Assembly: GCF_963662805.1 (NCBI RefSeq)
Contig: NZ_OY759878.1
Span: 1 to 38,006, forward strand
DNA: 38,006 nucleotides
Source: an uncultured Cohaesibacter sp.
GTDB taxonomy: Bacteria; Pseudomonadota; Alphaproteobacteria; Rhizobiales; Cohaesibacteraceae
Reading direction: 5' to 3'
Below, in pieces: positions 24,690 through 32,943 of the stretch (position 1 is the first letter of the stretch; each line of letters begins with the position of its first letter). Below the pieces are notes generated by a model. It saw only the letters and a list, made by a program, of their open reading frames with translations, was not told the DNA's origin and did not search any database. Position numbers and translations under genes: made by a program.

Positions 24690-24712
24690 TTTTGAAACAC
24701 GATGTTTCAAAA
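24690..24712. promoter_or_regulatory. RpiR-type operator, perfect palindrome
   Basis: TTTTGAAACA (24690-24699), spacer CGA, TGTTTCAAAA (24703-24712): a perfect 10-bp inverted repeat. GAAAC/GTTTC half-sites are typical of RpiR regulators. It lies 20 bases upstream of the rpiR start and 95 upstream of the ABC binding-protein gene, so it can control both. Confidence 0.8.
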
Positions 24713-24806
24713 ACATAGCTTTTTCAGATTTAAAAGACAATTGTGTTCATGCTAGCGTCCTTCGTGGCGGAAGAGGAGTTCGCCACCTACACGTTCGGAG
24801 GAACAC

Positions 24807-26078
24807 ATGCATAAATTCAAGAATACGAGAGCCCTGCTTCTTGGCGCCATGTCGAGTACTCTGCTTCTGGCATCAACAGGTCTTTCCAGCGCCGTCGAAT
24901 TGACTTTCTGGCACCACACTTACCCACCCGCACGCACGTTTATTGAAAAGAAAGCGGCAGAATTTACTGCCCTGCATCCAGACATCACGATCAAGCTTCA
25001 CGACGACCCGCATGGAGACTATGAAGTCAAACTGCTCTCTGCGATTGCGGCAGGTAATCCACCTGACATTGTAAACGTCCTCGACTACCTATTCCCGCAA
25101 TATGTGAAACGAGGAATTCTCGCTGAAGTCGATCCTGAAGCATTTGGCGTCAAATCAGCGGAAGAGTTGAACGGTCTGTATCAACCTGGAGCTCTGTCTG
25201 GCCTGACAATCAACGGCAAGGTTCATGGCGTTCCGGAAGAGTTCAATACCCTGGCTCTTTTCCTCAACAAAGAGCATTTTTCCGACATAGGCATAGACGT
25301 CGAAAACCCGGACAATTGGCCAAAGACCTGGACACAGTTGTTTGATGTGGCAGGGAAACTGCAGAAGCCTGATAATTCTCGTATCGGCTTTAACTGGGTT
25401 TGGAACCTAGATCCATACTGGTACGCACAGCAATACTGGCCAATTCTCACTCAGTATGGCTGTGAAGTTGTTGACGTCAGCGGGAAAGCTGCAATTAACT
25501 CAGACGCATGCGTTAAGGCTTTCACAGAGACCTGGAAAATTCTGATCGACAAAAAGCTTGGCGGTCCGGAACTGGCTACGGTCAACCCTGTAAACGCACT
25601 TCAGGATTTCAGTGAAGCACGACAATCAATGGCTATTGCAGGTATCTGGGCTCCACCGCTCTACTCGGATGAAGTCAAGAAAAACTATGTAGTTGCTCCG
25701 CTACCTCAGTTGAATCCAGACGACCCCAAAACTCTTTTGAACTCATATGCTCTTGCTGTAACTGCCGCTTCAAAAAACCAGAAAGAAGCATTCCAGTTTC
25801 TGAACTATCTGACATCAGACAGTGACGGCTACTTAGAGGCCACCGGTTATGTCACGGGCCGCAAGGGCTGGGCAGAAACAGAAGTTGCTATGCAAACACG
25901 CGGCTCCAAGATTTTCGCGGAAGGCCAAAAGTACGGCTCTTTCGTCTGGCGCTCAGCCACGTGGAGCGAAGAAGGAACTGCGATCAAAAACGCAATTGAA
26001 CAGTTTGCGCAAGGCGTACCCGTCAAGCAGGCTCTCGATCAGGCTGCCGCCGACATCGATAGTATTCGCCAGCGTTGA
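24807..26078 (+). CDS. ABC transporter sugar-binding protein (family 1)
   Basis: Periplasmic extracellular solute-binding protein of the UgpB/MalE type, 423 residues, with a signal peptide of about 29 residues ending LSSA. The mature start VELTFWHHTYPP is typical, and aromatic residues such as NWVWNLDPYWYAQQYW (about 193-209) probably stack on a sugar ring. The ATG has GGAGGAAC upstream. It is the first gene of a plus-strand operon in which nearly every later gene overlaps the one before, with both permeases, two kinase-like proteins, an aldolase and the ATPase. The substrate is likely a mono- or disaccharide or polyol; sequence alone does not tell which. Confidence 0.88.
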   Translation: MHKFKNTRALLLGAMSSTLLLASTGLSSAVELTFWHHTYPPARTFIEKKAAEFTALHPDITIKLHDDPHGDYEVKLLSAIAAGNPPDIVNVLDYLFPQYVKRGILAEVDPEAFGVKSAEELNGLYQPGALSGLTINGKVHGVPEEFNTLALFLNKEHFSDIGIDVENPDNWPKTWTQLFDVAGKLQKPDNSRIGFNWVWNLDPYWYAQQYWPILTQYGCEVVDVSGKAAINSDACVKAFTETWKILIDKKLGGPELATVNPVNALQDFSEARQSMAIAGIWAPPLYSDEVKKNYVVAPLPQLNPDDPKTLLNSYALAVTAASKNQKEAFQFLNYLTSDSDGYLEATGYVTGRKGWAETEVAMQTRGSKIFAEGQKYGSFVWRSATWSEEGTAIKNAIEQFAQGVPVKQALDQAAADIDSIRQR

Positions 26079-26088
26079 GGATTGAAAA

Positions 26089-26973
26089 ATGCGAAAGAGG
26101 ATCAGGCTCAACGAAAAGTTAGGTGTTGCCGGTTGGGGGCTAATATTCGCGATCCCCGCGATGGCATATATCCTAGCGTTTCTGCTCTACCCGATCCTCT
26201 TTTCCTTTTACATCAGTCTGCATGACTATGACTTGCTATCAGATCCGGTATATGTCGGCTTCAAGCACTTCGCTTACCTCGCGTCTGATCGCGCTTTTCT
26301 GAATTCAGTAAAAGTCACAATTTTCTATGTCGCTTATACGATTGGGCCTGTTCTCTTGCTTTCCTTCACTCTTGCCTGGGCACTCACACAGGTCAGAAGA
26401 TCGAGAGGAATTTGGCAGACCCTGCTTTTCATACCTTCTGTTTTGCCGATCGTTTCGGTAGCTCTGGTCTGGAAGCTGATATTCAACTTCCAAGGTCCAA
26501 TAAACACAACTCTCGAAGCCTCTGGTATGTCAGCGATTCCTTGGCTCACATACGGCGCCTACGCCCCTTGGGCCCTCGTCATCATGAGTTGGTGGCATGC
26601 CACTAGCTACTACATGATCATCTTTCTTGCTGGCTTCCTTTCCATTCCAAGGGACTACTATGAAGCAGCTGCAATTGATGGTGCCAATGGCTTTCAGGTT
26701 CTCCGTTTCGTCACCCTTCCCGCCATGCGGCCGACGATTGCTTTGGCGCTAGTTCTATCCACCGTCAACGGCTTAAAAACATTTGCATTTCAACAAATCG
26801 TAACAGATGGCGGCCCCGCTTCGGCCACACAGATCATGACGTTGTTGATTTACAAAACCTCTTTTTCCTATCTCGATATGGGGCGAGCTAGCACTTACTC
26901 GGTGGTTCTCTTCGTAGGCATTTTTGGCATCAGTCTGCTGCAAATTTGGTTGATGAGGGATCGCCATGAATAA
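26089..26973 (+). CDS. ABC sugar transporter permease 1
   Basis: UgpA/MalF-type inner-membrane permease of 294 residues with six predicted helices. The cytoplasmic EAA loop that docks to the ATPase is visible as YYEAAAIDGANGFQVLRFVT (about 191-210). It starts 10 bases after the binding-protein stop and ends 8 bases inside the second permease gene, so the two permeases are probably made in equal amounts. Confidence 0.92.
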   Translation: MRKRIRLNEKLGVAGWGLIFAIPAMAYILAFLLYPILFSFYISLHDYDLLSDPVYVGFKHFAYLASDRAFLNSVKVTIFYVAYTIGPVLLLSFTLAWALTQVRRSRGIWQTLLFIPSVLPIVSVALVWKLIFNFQGPINTTLEASGMSAIPWLTYGAYAPWALVIMSWWHATSYYMIIFLAGFLSIPRDYYEAAAIDGANGFQVLRFVTLPAMRPTIALALVLSTVNGLKTFAFQQIVTDGGPASATQIMTLLIYKTSFSYLDMGRASTYSVVLFVGIFGISLLQIWLMRDRHE

Positions 26974-27784
26974 TCGTCTTTTCAACCGCACCATTGCTCT
27001 GGCAATACTCGCACTTGCAGTCTTTCTGACGCTTTACCCCGTCGCATGGATGATGTCGGCATCCTTGAAAGATAGTGGCGAAATATTCGCAACTTCGACG
27101 TTGACCATAGGCAGCAAGGGATTTGCAAACTATCTCTCAGCCTTTCAAGAGCGTCCATTCTTCCTGTATCTATTTAACTCGGTCGCTGCGTCGCTAGTGT
27201 CGGTAATCATTACAAACGTTTTAGGTCTTCTCGCAGGATATAGCTTCGCTAAATTTCGCTATCGCCTTGCTCCATTGTTCTGGTTGGTTGTGCTGGTCTC
27301 GGTAATGATCCCTCTGGAAGCAATCGTCATTCCCCTGTTTTTGGAAGTTCATGCTTTCGGTTGGACCAACACATATGCAGGTCTAATTCTGCCAACCGCT
27401 TTCAATGTCGTAGGTATCTTCATCTTCAGGCAAGCAATTCTGTCCATTCCCGATGCCTATATTGAGGCCGCGCGCATTGATGGCGCAGGAGAATTGGAGA
27501 TTCTTCGCCTGGTGGTCCTTCCCATGGTGATCCCGACAGCAGTCGTAGTGGCAATCCTCACTTTCAACCTTACTTGGAACAGCTATCTCTGGCCCTTGAT
27601 CATAACCTCCGATGACGGGCTACGGACGCTGCCGCTCGGTATGGCAGCCTTTCAGGCCGGCTTTAATACCAAATACGGAGAAGTCATGGCGGTGTCCGTC
27701 TTTGGATCTCTCCCAACCGCCATCTTCTTCTTAATGCTGCAAAGATACTTCGTGGAGGGCGCAGTCGCGTCAGGGATCAAATGA
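26966..27784 (+). CDS. ABC sugar transporter permease 2
   Basis: UgpE/MalG-type permease of 272 residues. Its EAA loop is YIEAARIDGAGELEILRLVV. Its ATG lies within the end of permease 1, and its stop overlaps the ROK gene start (ATGA). It forms the membrane channel with permease 1 and is energised by the ATPase encoded at 30007. Confidence 0.92.
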   Translation: MNNRLFNRTIALAILALAVFLTLYPVAWMMSASLKDSGEIFATSTLTIGSKGFANYLSAFQERPFFLYLFNSVAASLVSVIITNVLGLLAGYSFAKFRYRLAPLFWLVVLVSVMIPLEAIVIPLFLEVHAFGWTNTYAGLILPTAFNVVGIFIFRQAILSIPDAYIEAARIDGAGELEILRLVVLPMVIPTAVVVAILTFNLTWNSYLWPLIITSDDGLRTLPLGMAAFQAGFNTKYGEVMAVSVFGSLPTAIFFLMLQRYFVEGAVASGIK

Positions 27785-28584
27785 GATTAGCAATCGATTT
27801 AGGCGGAACTCATTTGCGGATCGCCGTTGGAAGCAGCGTTGGCAGCTGGACACACTTTCACAAAGAGCGTCGCGGTGCGGTCTTTTCACCTGATGATCTG
27901 CTCGAGTGCCTTCGCATACATCTCAATAACTGGCAGCTGAAACCAGCATCCATAGGAATTTCCGTAGCTGCAGTTGTGGGCGAAACAGGTTATCTCGTCG
28001 CTGCTGAAAATCTCGGATGGAGTAACGTCCCACTTGGCCACATCCTGCGGCAGGCATTTTCTTGTCCAGTAGTTGTCGAAACTGATGTCTATTGTGGCGC
28101 TTACTATGAACTCAAACATGGCATCGTGCAGCACCACAGCTCAGCATTGTATGTCAGCGTCGGCACGGGAATCGGACACGCAGTAATAATTGATGGCAAA
28201 ATCTGGCGCGGAGCACACGGCGCGGCCAACGCCCTTGGACACATGGTACTTCAACCAGATGGCATCCAGTGCTATTGCGGTCACAAAGGTTGCCTTTGCA
28301 CCGTGGCCTCCGGACGGGCTCAGGAGCAATCGAATTCTTCTGGTAAGTCGCCAATAGAGGCTTTGGCTCAAGCAATTGCCTCAGCAGTCACGTTGCTGGA
28401 GCCAGAAGTCGTCGTTCTGTCCGGCGGTGCTCTAAAACAGAGCTGGTTCGACCTTTGCACCCTTGTAGCCGCTATTTCCTCGTTTTCCTACCCCGCAGTC
28501 CGCCTTCCAGAAGTGTTCTTATCAGAGCAAAATGAACCGAATCTTCTGGGAGCCTTTCTTCTCACCCAGGAGCTAAAACAATGA
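27781..28584 (+). CDS. ROK-family sugar kinase-like protein, atypical
   Basis: This 267-residue protein has the ROK phosphate-1 motif DLGGTHLRIAV (from residue 6), the catalytic aspartate at D102 (VETDVYCGAY), the GTGIGHAVI phosphate loop (128-136) and the zinc motif CYCGHKGC (164-171). The expected GE(I/L)GH is NALGH (150-154), so the sugar-binding glutamate is absent, and the glutamate after GCL is replaced by cysteine. It is also shorter than the usual 290-320 residues. It is therefore probably a kinase with unusual sugar specificity or a sugar-sensing relative. It overlaps permease 2 and the aldolase gene by four bases each, so it belongs to this pathway. Confidence 0.82.
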   Translation: MRLAIDLGGTHLRIAVGSSVGSWTHFHKERRGAVFSPDDLLECLRIHLNNWQLKPASIGISVAAVVGETGYLVAAENLGWSNVPLGHILRQAFSCPVVVETDVYCGAYYELKHGIVQHHSSALYVSVGTGIGHAVIIDGKIWRGAHGAANALGHMVLQPDGIQCYCGHKGCLCTVASGRAQEQSNSSGKSPIEALAQAIASAVTLLEPEVVVLSGGALKQSWFDLCTLVAAISSFSYPAVRLPEVFLSEQNEPNLLGAFLLTQELKQ

Positions 28585-29426
28585 TTAGACAAAACGCAGT
28601 TTACTGGATCAACAGAGCCTACAAAGAAGGGTGGGCTCTAGGGATGTTTAACGCGCATCACTTGGAGGCTATGCAGGCCATAGCCAGAGCAGCAGACAAG
28701 ATGAAATCACCAGTAATGTTGGGTCTAACAATGGGCGGCATCCGTCACGTAGGCCTTGAATATTTTGTTTCCATGGCAGAGATCGCCCGGCAAGAGACAT
28801 CGGTGCCGCTTCTACTACATCTCGACCACGGCGCAGATTACGACGCTGTAAAAGCATGTATTGAGGCAGGCTTTGATTCCGTCATGATCGATGCTTCCTC
28901 AACATCCTATGATTATAATGTTGAGCTCGTTCGGAAAGTCGTTGAACTCGCAAAGAAGCATGGCGTCGGAGTTGAAGCGCAAATTGGCGAAACCTTAGCC
29001 GAAGAAGGTGGAGAAGTTATCGAATTGAAAACTACGGTAGAAGAGGCCCGGACTTTTGTTGCGGATACGGGCATTGACTATCTTGCAGTTTCAATCGGTA
29101 ACACGCCCGGCACGCTTGGCGATCATGCCCCCATTGACATTGAATTGACAAAGCAGCTTTCTGCTGCGGCGAAGATCCCTCTTGTCCTACACGGCGGAAC
29201 CTCAGTCTCAGCGGACGTGGTTCACGAGGTGATTGCGTCTGGTGTTGCCAAAGTCAATATCGATGCAGCTGTTAAGGGAGGCTTTAGAACCGCCTTTATG
29301 GAAACTTATCGCGCAGAAGATCCAATCGTTGATACCCGCATTCCTATGGCCCATGGGCGAGAACTCGCTCAAAAGGCAGTGGAAGAACGCATCCGCATCT
29401 TTGGTGCAGAAAACAAAGTGGCTTAG
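28581..29426 (+). CDS. Class II ketose-bisphosphate aldolase-like, altered zinc site
   Basis: A 281-residue member of the zinc-dependent fructose/tagatose-bisphosphate aldolase family, which splits ketose bisphosphates into DHAP and an aldehyde phosphate. The start ATG overlaps the ROK stop. HLDHG (80-84) carries catalytic D82 and zinc ligand H83, VEAQIGE (131-137) the acidic residues, and LHGG (203-206) the last histidine. The middle zinc ligand, normally His in IGTAHG, falls at P176 in IGNTPG; H182 in GDHAP is the nearest possible substitute. SVSADVVHEVIASGVAKVNI is a normal phosphate loop. The protein may bind metal differently or act on another substrate. The neighbouring kinases could make its bisphosphate or phosphate substrate. 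Confidence 0.85.
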   Translation: MIRQNAVYWINRAYKEGWALGMFNAHHLEAMQAIARAADKMKSPVMLGLTMGGIRHVGLEYFVSMAEIARQETSVPLLLHLDHGADYDAVKACIEAGFDSVMIDASSTSYDYNVELVRKVVELAKKHGVGVEAQIGETLAEEGGEVIELKTTVEEARTFVADTGIDYLAVSIGNTPGTLGDHAPIDIELTKQLSAAAKIPLVLHGGTSVSADVVHEVIASGVAKVNIDAAVKGGFRTAFMETYRAEDPIVDTRIPMAHGRELAQKAVEERIRIFGAENKVA

Positions 29427-29428
29427 TC

Positions 29429-30010
29429 ATGTCTTCTTCGAACCAGGAACACCCTTCTCATGTAACATTACTCGTGGGACTTCCCGGCGTTGGCAAAACA
29501 ACGCTGGCAAGAGCTCTCACTTCACGCGGCGGAGGTTACGTTCTCAATCGTGATGATATCAGGGATGGTATTTTCCCAGAGGCGTTCTTGGATTATTCAC
29601 CCAGACAAAACGGCGTTGCTACAGATGTGATGTTTGCGGTGCTTGCCTATCTGTTGGACGTGCACAAACCCGAAAGGTTGATCATCGATGGTAAACCTTT
29701 CTCTAAATCAGCAGAGGTTCGCTCTTTAACGGATTTGGTTTCCACCTTCGGAGCCAAGGTTGATGTCGTTTGCTGTGAGGCGCCACTAGCGGAGGTTCAG
29801 AGAAGACTGTCCTTAGGGCTTTCAGATCCAGTAAATCGCAGAGCTAAAAGGACACCCGAAAAAGCAGCCCGCATTTTGAGAGAGTTTGAGCCGCTTGATG
29901 TCGACCATCTGGTTTTGGATATGACGCGCCCCATCGATCAGCAAGTTGATCTCGTGTTGGCCTACTGGGCAGGATACCGGGTACCCAATGGCAGCGGAGA
30001 TAAACAATGA
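29429..30010 (+). CDS. P-loop kinase / AAA-type ATPase
   Basis: A 193-residue small P-loop protein with Walker A GLPGVGKTT (17-25) and an arginine-rich lid segment (VNRRAKRTPEKAARILREFE). The fold suggests a polynucleotide-kinase-like or gluconokinase-like small-molecule kinase, annotated generically as AAA_33. VLNRDDIRDGIFPE after the P-loop and LIIDGKPFSK resemble the acceptor and Walker B regions of such kinases. It starts 2 bases after the aldolase and overlaps the ATPase gene by four bases. Its position inside a sugar-catabolic operon suggests that it phosphorylates the sugar or its monophosphate. No substrate can be assigned. Confidence 0.75.
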   Translation: MSSSNQEHPSHVTLLVGLPGVGKTTLARALTSRGGGYVLNRDDIRDGIFPEAFLDYSPRQNGVATDVMFAVLAYLLDVHKPERLIIDGKPFSKSAEVRSLTDLVSTFGAKVDVVCCEAPLAEVQRRLSLGLSDPVNRRAKRTPEKAARILREFEPLDVDHLVLDMTRPIDQQVDLVLAYWAGYRVPNGSGDKQ

Positions 30011-31077
30011 GCGGTGTTGAAGTATCCAACGTTTGCAAGTCTTTTGGTCTTTTAGAGACCATTCATGATGTATCCTTTTCTATCGGAGACGGTGAATTTG
30101 TAGCCCTGATTGGCCCCTCCGGTTGCGGAAAATCAACCATGCTCCGAATGATATCCGGACTGGAAAGCATAACAGATGGGACTATTGCTATCGGAGGCAA
30201 GGTTGTAAACTCTCTGCCTGCAAAAGAGCGTGATATTGCTATGGTCTTCCAAAACTATGCAATTTATCCGCATATGAGCGTTGCTGAAAACATCGGTTTT
30301 CCTTTGCGCTTGCAAGGCTGCAGCAAAGCAGAGATCGATAAAGCAGTCTCGGAAACAGCTGAAATACTAAGCCTTCAGCCTTATCTAAAGCGCTATCCTA
30401 AAGCTCTGTCGGGCGGCCAACGCCAACGAGTGGCCATGGGGCGCGCGATAATCCGAAGACCATCGGTATTTCTATTTGACGAGCCTCTGAGCAATCTTGA
30501 TGCGAGTCTGCGAGTGCAGATGCGAGCTGAAATCAAAAAACTGCATCAATCGCTTGGAACGACGATGATCTACGTCACTCATGATCAGATTGAGGCTATG
30601 ACCATGGCGGATAAGGTGGTCGTGCTAAAGGATGGACGTGTTGAGCAAACGGGAAAGCCTTTAGACCTTTACGACCAACCATTAAATCGCTTTGTGGCCA
30701 GCTTCATTGGCTCTCCTGCAATGAACTTCTTCTCTGTTAGTGTCGCTGATAATAATTCACTCGATATCGACGGCATCGCAACCGGCTTGAAGCTTTCTGA
30801 TCCTTCTATGTCCGATAAGCTTATTCTGGGCGTTCGTCCGGAGCACATCCATTTGTCCAGCGGGGGCATCCCCTGCCAGGTGTCCTTGATTGAGCCTACT
30901 GGAGCAGAAACTCATCTGGAACTTACACTTGAGAACGGACAAAACTTTATTGCAGTACTTCATGACCGAGTGCGCGCCACTCCGGGAGACATTTTGAATA
31001 TTGAATTTGACCCTACAGGGCTGCATCTGTTCAATGCGTCTTCTGAGAAAGCGCTGCAAACTTATATAAGAAAATAG
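30007..31077 (+). CDS. ABC sugar transporter ATPase, UgpC/MsmX type
   Basis: The 356-residue ATPase powers the importer encoded upstream. It has Walker A GPSGCGKST (36-44), the Q-loop at Q82, the signature LSGGQ (134-138), Walker B FLFDEP (155-160) and the H-loop in YVTHDQ. From about residue 235 a TOBE regulatory domain follows (GVRPEHIHL). It is the last gene of the operon, placed after the enzymes rather than beside the permeases, and a terminator follows at 31121. Confidence 0.93.
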   Translation: MSGVEVSNVCKSFGLLETIHDVSFSIGDGEFVALIGPSGCGKSTMLRMISGLESITDGTIAIGGKVVNSLPAKERDIAMVFQNYAIYPHMSVAENIGFPLRLQGCSKAEIDKAVSETAEILSLQPYLKRYPKALSGGQRQRVAMGRAIIRRPSVFLFDEPLSNLDASLRVQMRAEIKKLHQSLGTTMIYVTHDQIEAMTMADKVVVLKDGRVEQTGKPLDLYDQPLNRFVASFIGSPAMNFFSVSVADNNSLDIDGIATGLKLSDPSMSDKLILGVRPEHIHLSSGGIPCQVSLIEPTGAETHLELTLENGQNFIAVLHDRVRATPGDILNIEFDPTGLHLFNASSEKALQTYIRK

Positions 31078-31120
31078 CTAACCGATATAAAATCCGCAGA
31101 TCATAACCGGAAGTGAATTA

Positions 31121-31147
31121 CGCCTAAATCTGTAGGCGGTTTCTTTA
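31121..31147 (+). terminator. Terminator of the ABC sugar operon
   Basis: CGCCTA (31121-31126) pairs with TAGGCG (31133-31138) around a 6-base loop, followed by GTTTCTTT. It starts 44 bases after the ATPase stop. Confidence 0.7.
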
Positions 31148-31326
31148 AAAAATGAGGTCAGGGGACGATGTTGCTGATTTTGCGTTTTGCTGGAGAATCC
31201 GATATTGACGCAGTGAAACTGCAGTAAGCCCCAAGTTTGGACCTCCGGAAATTAGATTTTTCCGGCTTCTTCTGTGAGGTTGTATTTTAGTGGGACGGCA
31301 ATATTTCTCTGTAATAAAAATGTATA

Positions 31327-31353
31327 TGCAGCGCAGCATAGATCTGCGCTGCA
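31327..31353 (-). terminator. Hairpin terminator after the DUF4198 gene
   Basis: TGCAGCGCAG (31327-31336) pairs perfectly with CTGCGCTGCA (31344-31353) around a 7-base loop. On the minus strand a T-rich tract follows. It would end the two-gene secreted-protein transcript. Confidence 0.7.
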
Positions 31354-31425
31354 AATGTTGTGATCAGGCAAGCGTCGTCGATAGCTTTTCGATAGGCCCG
31401 ACAGTCGCAAAACCGGTATTGGTTT

Positions 31426-32211
31426 CTATTTGAATTCTCTCACGTCGATCCAGAGCACTGCGTCTTGTGAAAGCTCCTTCCCTTCATGCTCGGTGTCCGG
31501 ACCTGAGCCGAGGCAGGCAAAGCCCCATTTCCCGGCATAGGGTAGCCCGAAGGTAAAGACGCCATTGGGGTCTGTCATCGCCACGAGAGCACTCGCCGGG
31601 ACTGGGCCGCGAGCCTCCTCGGAAAAGGCATTCTGCTCGATATCGACTTCAGGATTGATATATTCAATTTCACACTCTACCCCGGCGGCGGGCTTTCCCT
31701 GTGAGAGAAGTTGACCGCTAAAGGTGCCGCCAACAAAATTCTGATAGGGTTTGTTTAGGGGCACGATTTCAGTGGCAAGCCCTAAAGGTTCGTTCCAGTC
31801 CGTTGGCATGGCCTTGTTGACATAGCTTTTGGTGATCTGCTGGATATAGATGTCTTCGCTTTCCTCATAGTAGGGCGCAGGCGTCAAGGCGAAGATATAG
31901 TCGCCGTTTCGCTTGATAGCATAGCTGCTTTCATAGGCCTTGGCTTCATTGTGCGCACCGCTCCATTCTATGGGAGACAGCGTGGGGAGCAGATCGGTCT
32001 TCTTTCCTTTGAAATAGACATCAAATGCTTCTGGTTGCCCCATGTCCATGGTGTGGCCATTCTCCATAGGGTGCCCGAAAACGAGTTTGATGGGAATTTC
32101 TTCCGGATTTTCCAGCATTGTCTTTGGTGTGTAGAGCAGTTGGAAATGGGCCTGTGCCGTGGAGGAAAGCGCAAAGGTGGCGATGGCCACGCTGAGAAAT
32201 ATCTTGTTCAT
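31426..32211 (-). CDS. Secreted DUF4198 metal-binding-type protein
   Basis: The start is the ATG at 32211 with AAGGAG upstream, giving 261 residues; the longer frame upstream is not supported. Residues 1-21 are a clear signal peptide (ending STAQA), so the mature protein would begin with histidine (HFQLLY). DUF4198 proteins, found beside nickel, cobalt and other metal transporters, share this N-terminal His and a beta-sandwich fold. FGHPMENGHTMDMGQPEAF (about 54-72) is rich in His and Met, which suits copper, nickel or iron binding. The C-terminal part has a carboxypeptidase-regulatory-like strand pattern (VAMTDPNGVFTFGLPYAGKW). It is the second gene of a minus-strand pair diverging from feoAB, so a periplasmic role in ferrous iron or other metal handling is likely. 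Confidence 0.8.
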   Translation of the reverse strand: MNKIFLSVAIATFALSSTAQAHFQLLYTPKTMLENPEEIPIKLVFGHPMENGHTMDMGQPEAFDVYFKGKKTDLLPTLSPIEWSGAHNEAKAYESSYAIKRNGDYIFALTPAPYYEESEDIYIQQITKSYVNKAMPTDWNEPLGLATEIVPLNKPYQNFVGGTFSGQLLSQGKPAAGVECEIEYINPEVDIEQNAFSEEARGPVPASALVAMTDPNGVFTFGLPYAGKWGFACLGSGPDTEHEGKELSQDAVLWIDVREFK

Positions 32212-32448
32212 ATGTGTTTGCTCCTTTGAGAAAGGGAGTTGAAGACACCGATGCTGCCCGGAAAGCCGGATTTTCCGGTATAAGGCCGGCGGGCCAGGAC
32301 CACTCTCAAGCGACACTCAAGACTGTGTTGCATAGGCGCACAAACCCGGTTGGCTCTCTTGGAAATGCCGAAAGCCATTGAAGATAATCAGATTTTCTTG
32401 GGTGATCGCTGCCCGGGCTGTCGGATGTCTTATCGAGGCAGTCGGGCT

Positions 32449-32763
32449 TTATTCGACGATATCATTTCCGTCGATTTCGATTGCGTGTCCCGGACCCGCA
32501 TCGAACAGAACCTTGTATTCTCCATCAGGTTTGTCGAACTCGAATTCGCTATTCTCGTCCATCTTGCCTTCGAAGATAGGCGCCTCGGAACTGTCGAGCA
32601 CCTTCATGGTCACGCCCGAAGCTGAAGAGCCATCCGAAAAGCCGCCCTCACACAACACGGTTCCGTCTCCGTTGTCGTAGCAAGAGCAAAGGGGGGTATG
32701 GGCAAAAGAAACGCTGGTCATGGCAAGAAATGCCAGAGCAGAAAATGCGGTGAGTTGCTTCAT
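32449..32763 (-). CDS. Small secreted Cys-rich protein
   Basis: This 104-residue protein has a signal peptide of 21 residues (ending SVSFA) and a mature N-terminus beginning HTPLCSCYDNGDGTVLCEGG. C26, C28 and C38 together with the N-terminal His could form a metal or disulfide site. The rest is acidic and predicted to be a beta-rich domain. I know no name for the family. It diverges from feoA with an Irr-like box between them and lies 237 bases upstream of the DUF4198 gene on the same strand. Both proteins begin with His after cleavage, which suggests that they work together on metal in the periplasm. The ribosome site is weak. Confidence 0.75.
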   Translation of the reverse strand: MKQLTAFSALAFLAMTSVSFAHTPLCSCYDNGDGTVLCEGGFSDGSSASGVTMKVLDSSEAPIFEGKMDENSEFEFDKPDGEYKVLFDAGPGHAIEIDGNDIVE

Positions 32764-32807
32764 GTCAGTAAATTCCGTAACTGTGGCGGTTTGGCGCAGA
32801 ATTAAAA

Positions 32808-32824
32808 ATTAGAAATATTCAAAA
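32808..32824. promoter_or_regulatory. Irr (iron control element)-like box
   Basis: ATTAGAA ATA TTCAAAA matches the rhizobial ICE consensus TTTAGAA-N3-TTCTAAA in 12 of 14 fixed positions. It lies 45 bases upstream of the small secreted Cys-rich gene and about 200 bases upstream of feoA. Confidence 0.5.
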
Positions 32825-32866
32825 GTATTTGCCCGGCTCTTCTTTTGAATCGTTCTATTCTGCATT

Positions 32867-32895
32867 TTGAAAGAAAAGTTGAGTTTTTCTTTCAA
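32867..32895. promoter_or_regulatory. Perfect 11-bp inverted repeat upstream of feoA
   Basis: TTGAAAGAAAA (32867-32877) and TTTTCTTTCAA (32885-32895) with a 7-base spacer. It may be a regulator site or an RNA hairpin in the feo leader. Confidence 0.5.
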
Positions 32896-32924
32896 TTTTT
32901 ACTTTATTCGGGTGAGGGCTTGTT

Positions 32925-32943
32925 GTAAATAGTAATCATTCGC
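32925..32943. promoter_or_regulatory. Fur-like box upstream of feoA
   Basis: This 19-base stretch, with core AATCATT, matches the classical Fur consensus GATAATGATAATCATTATC at 13 of 19 positions. It is a weak candidate. It lies about 80 bases before the feoA start. Confidence 0.35.

Larger units (their letters stand above)
31078..31425. other. Convergent intergenic region holding two terminators
   Basis: No gene is visible in these 348 bases. They hold the terminator of the ABC operon (31121-31147) and a hairpin for the minus-strand iron-related genes (31327-31353). The stretch between them is AT-rich and unremarkable. Confidence 0.6.
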
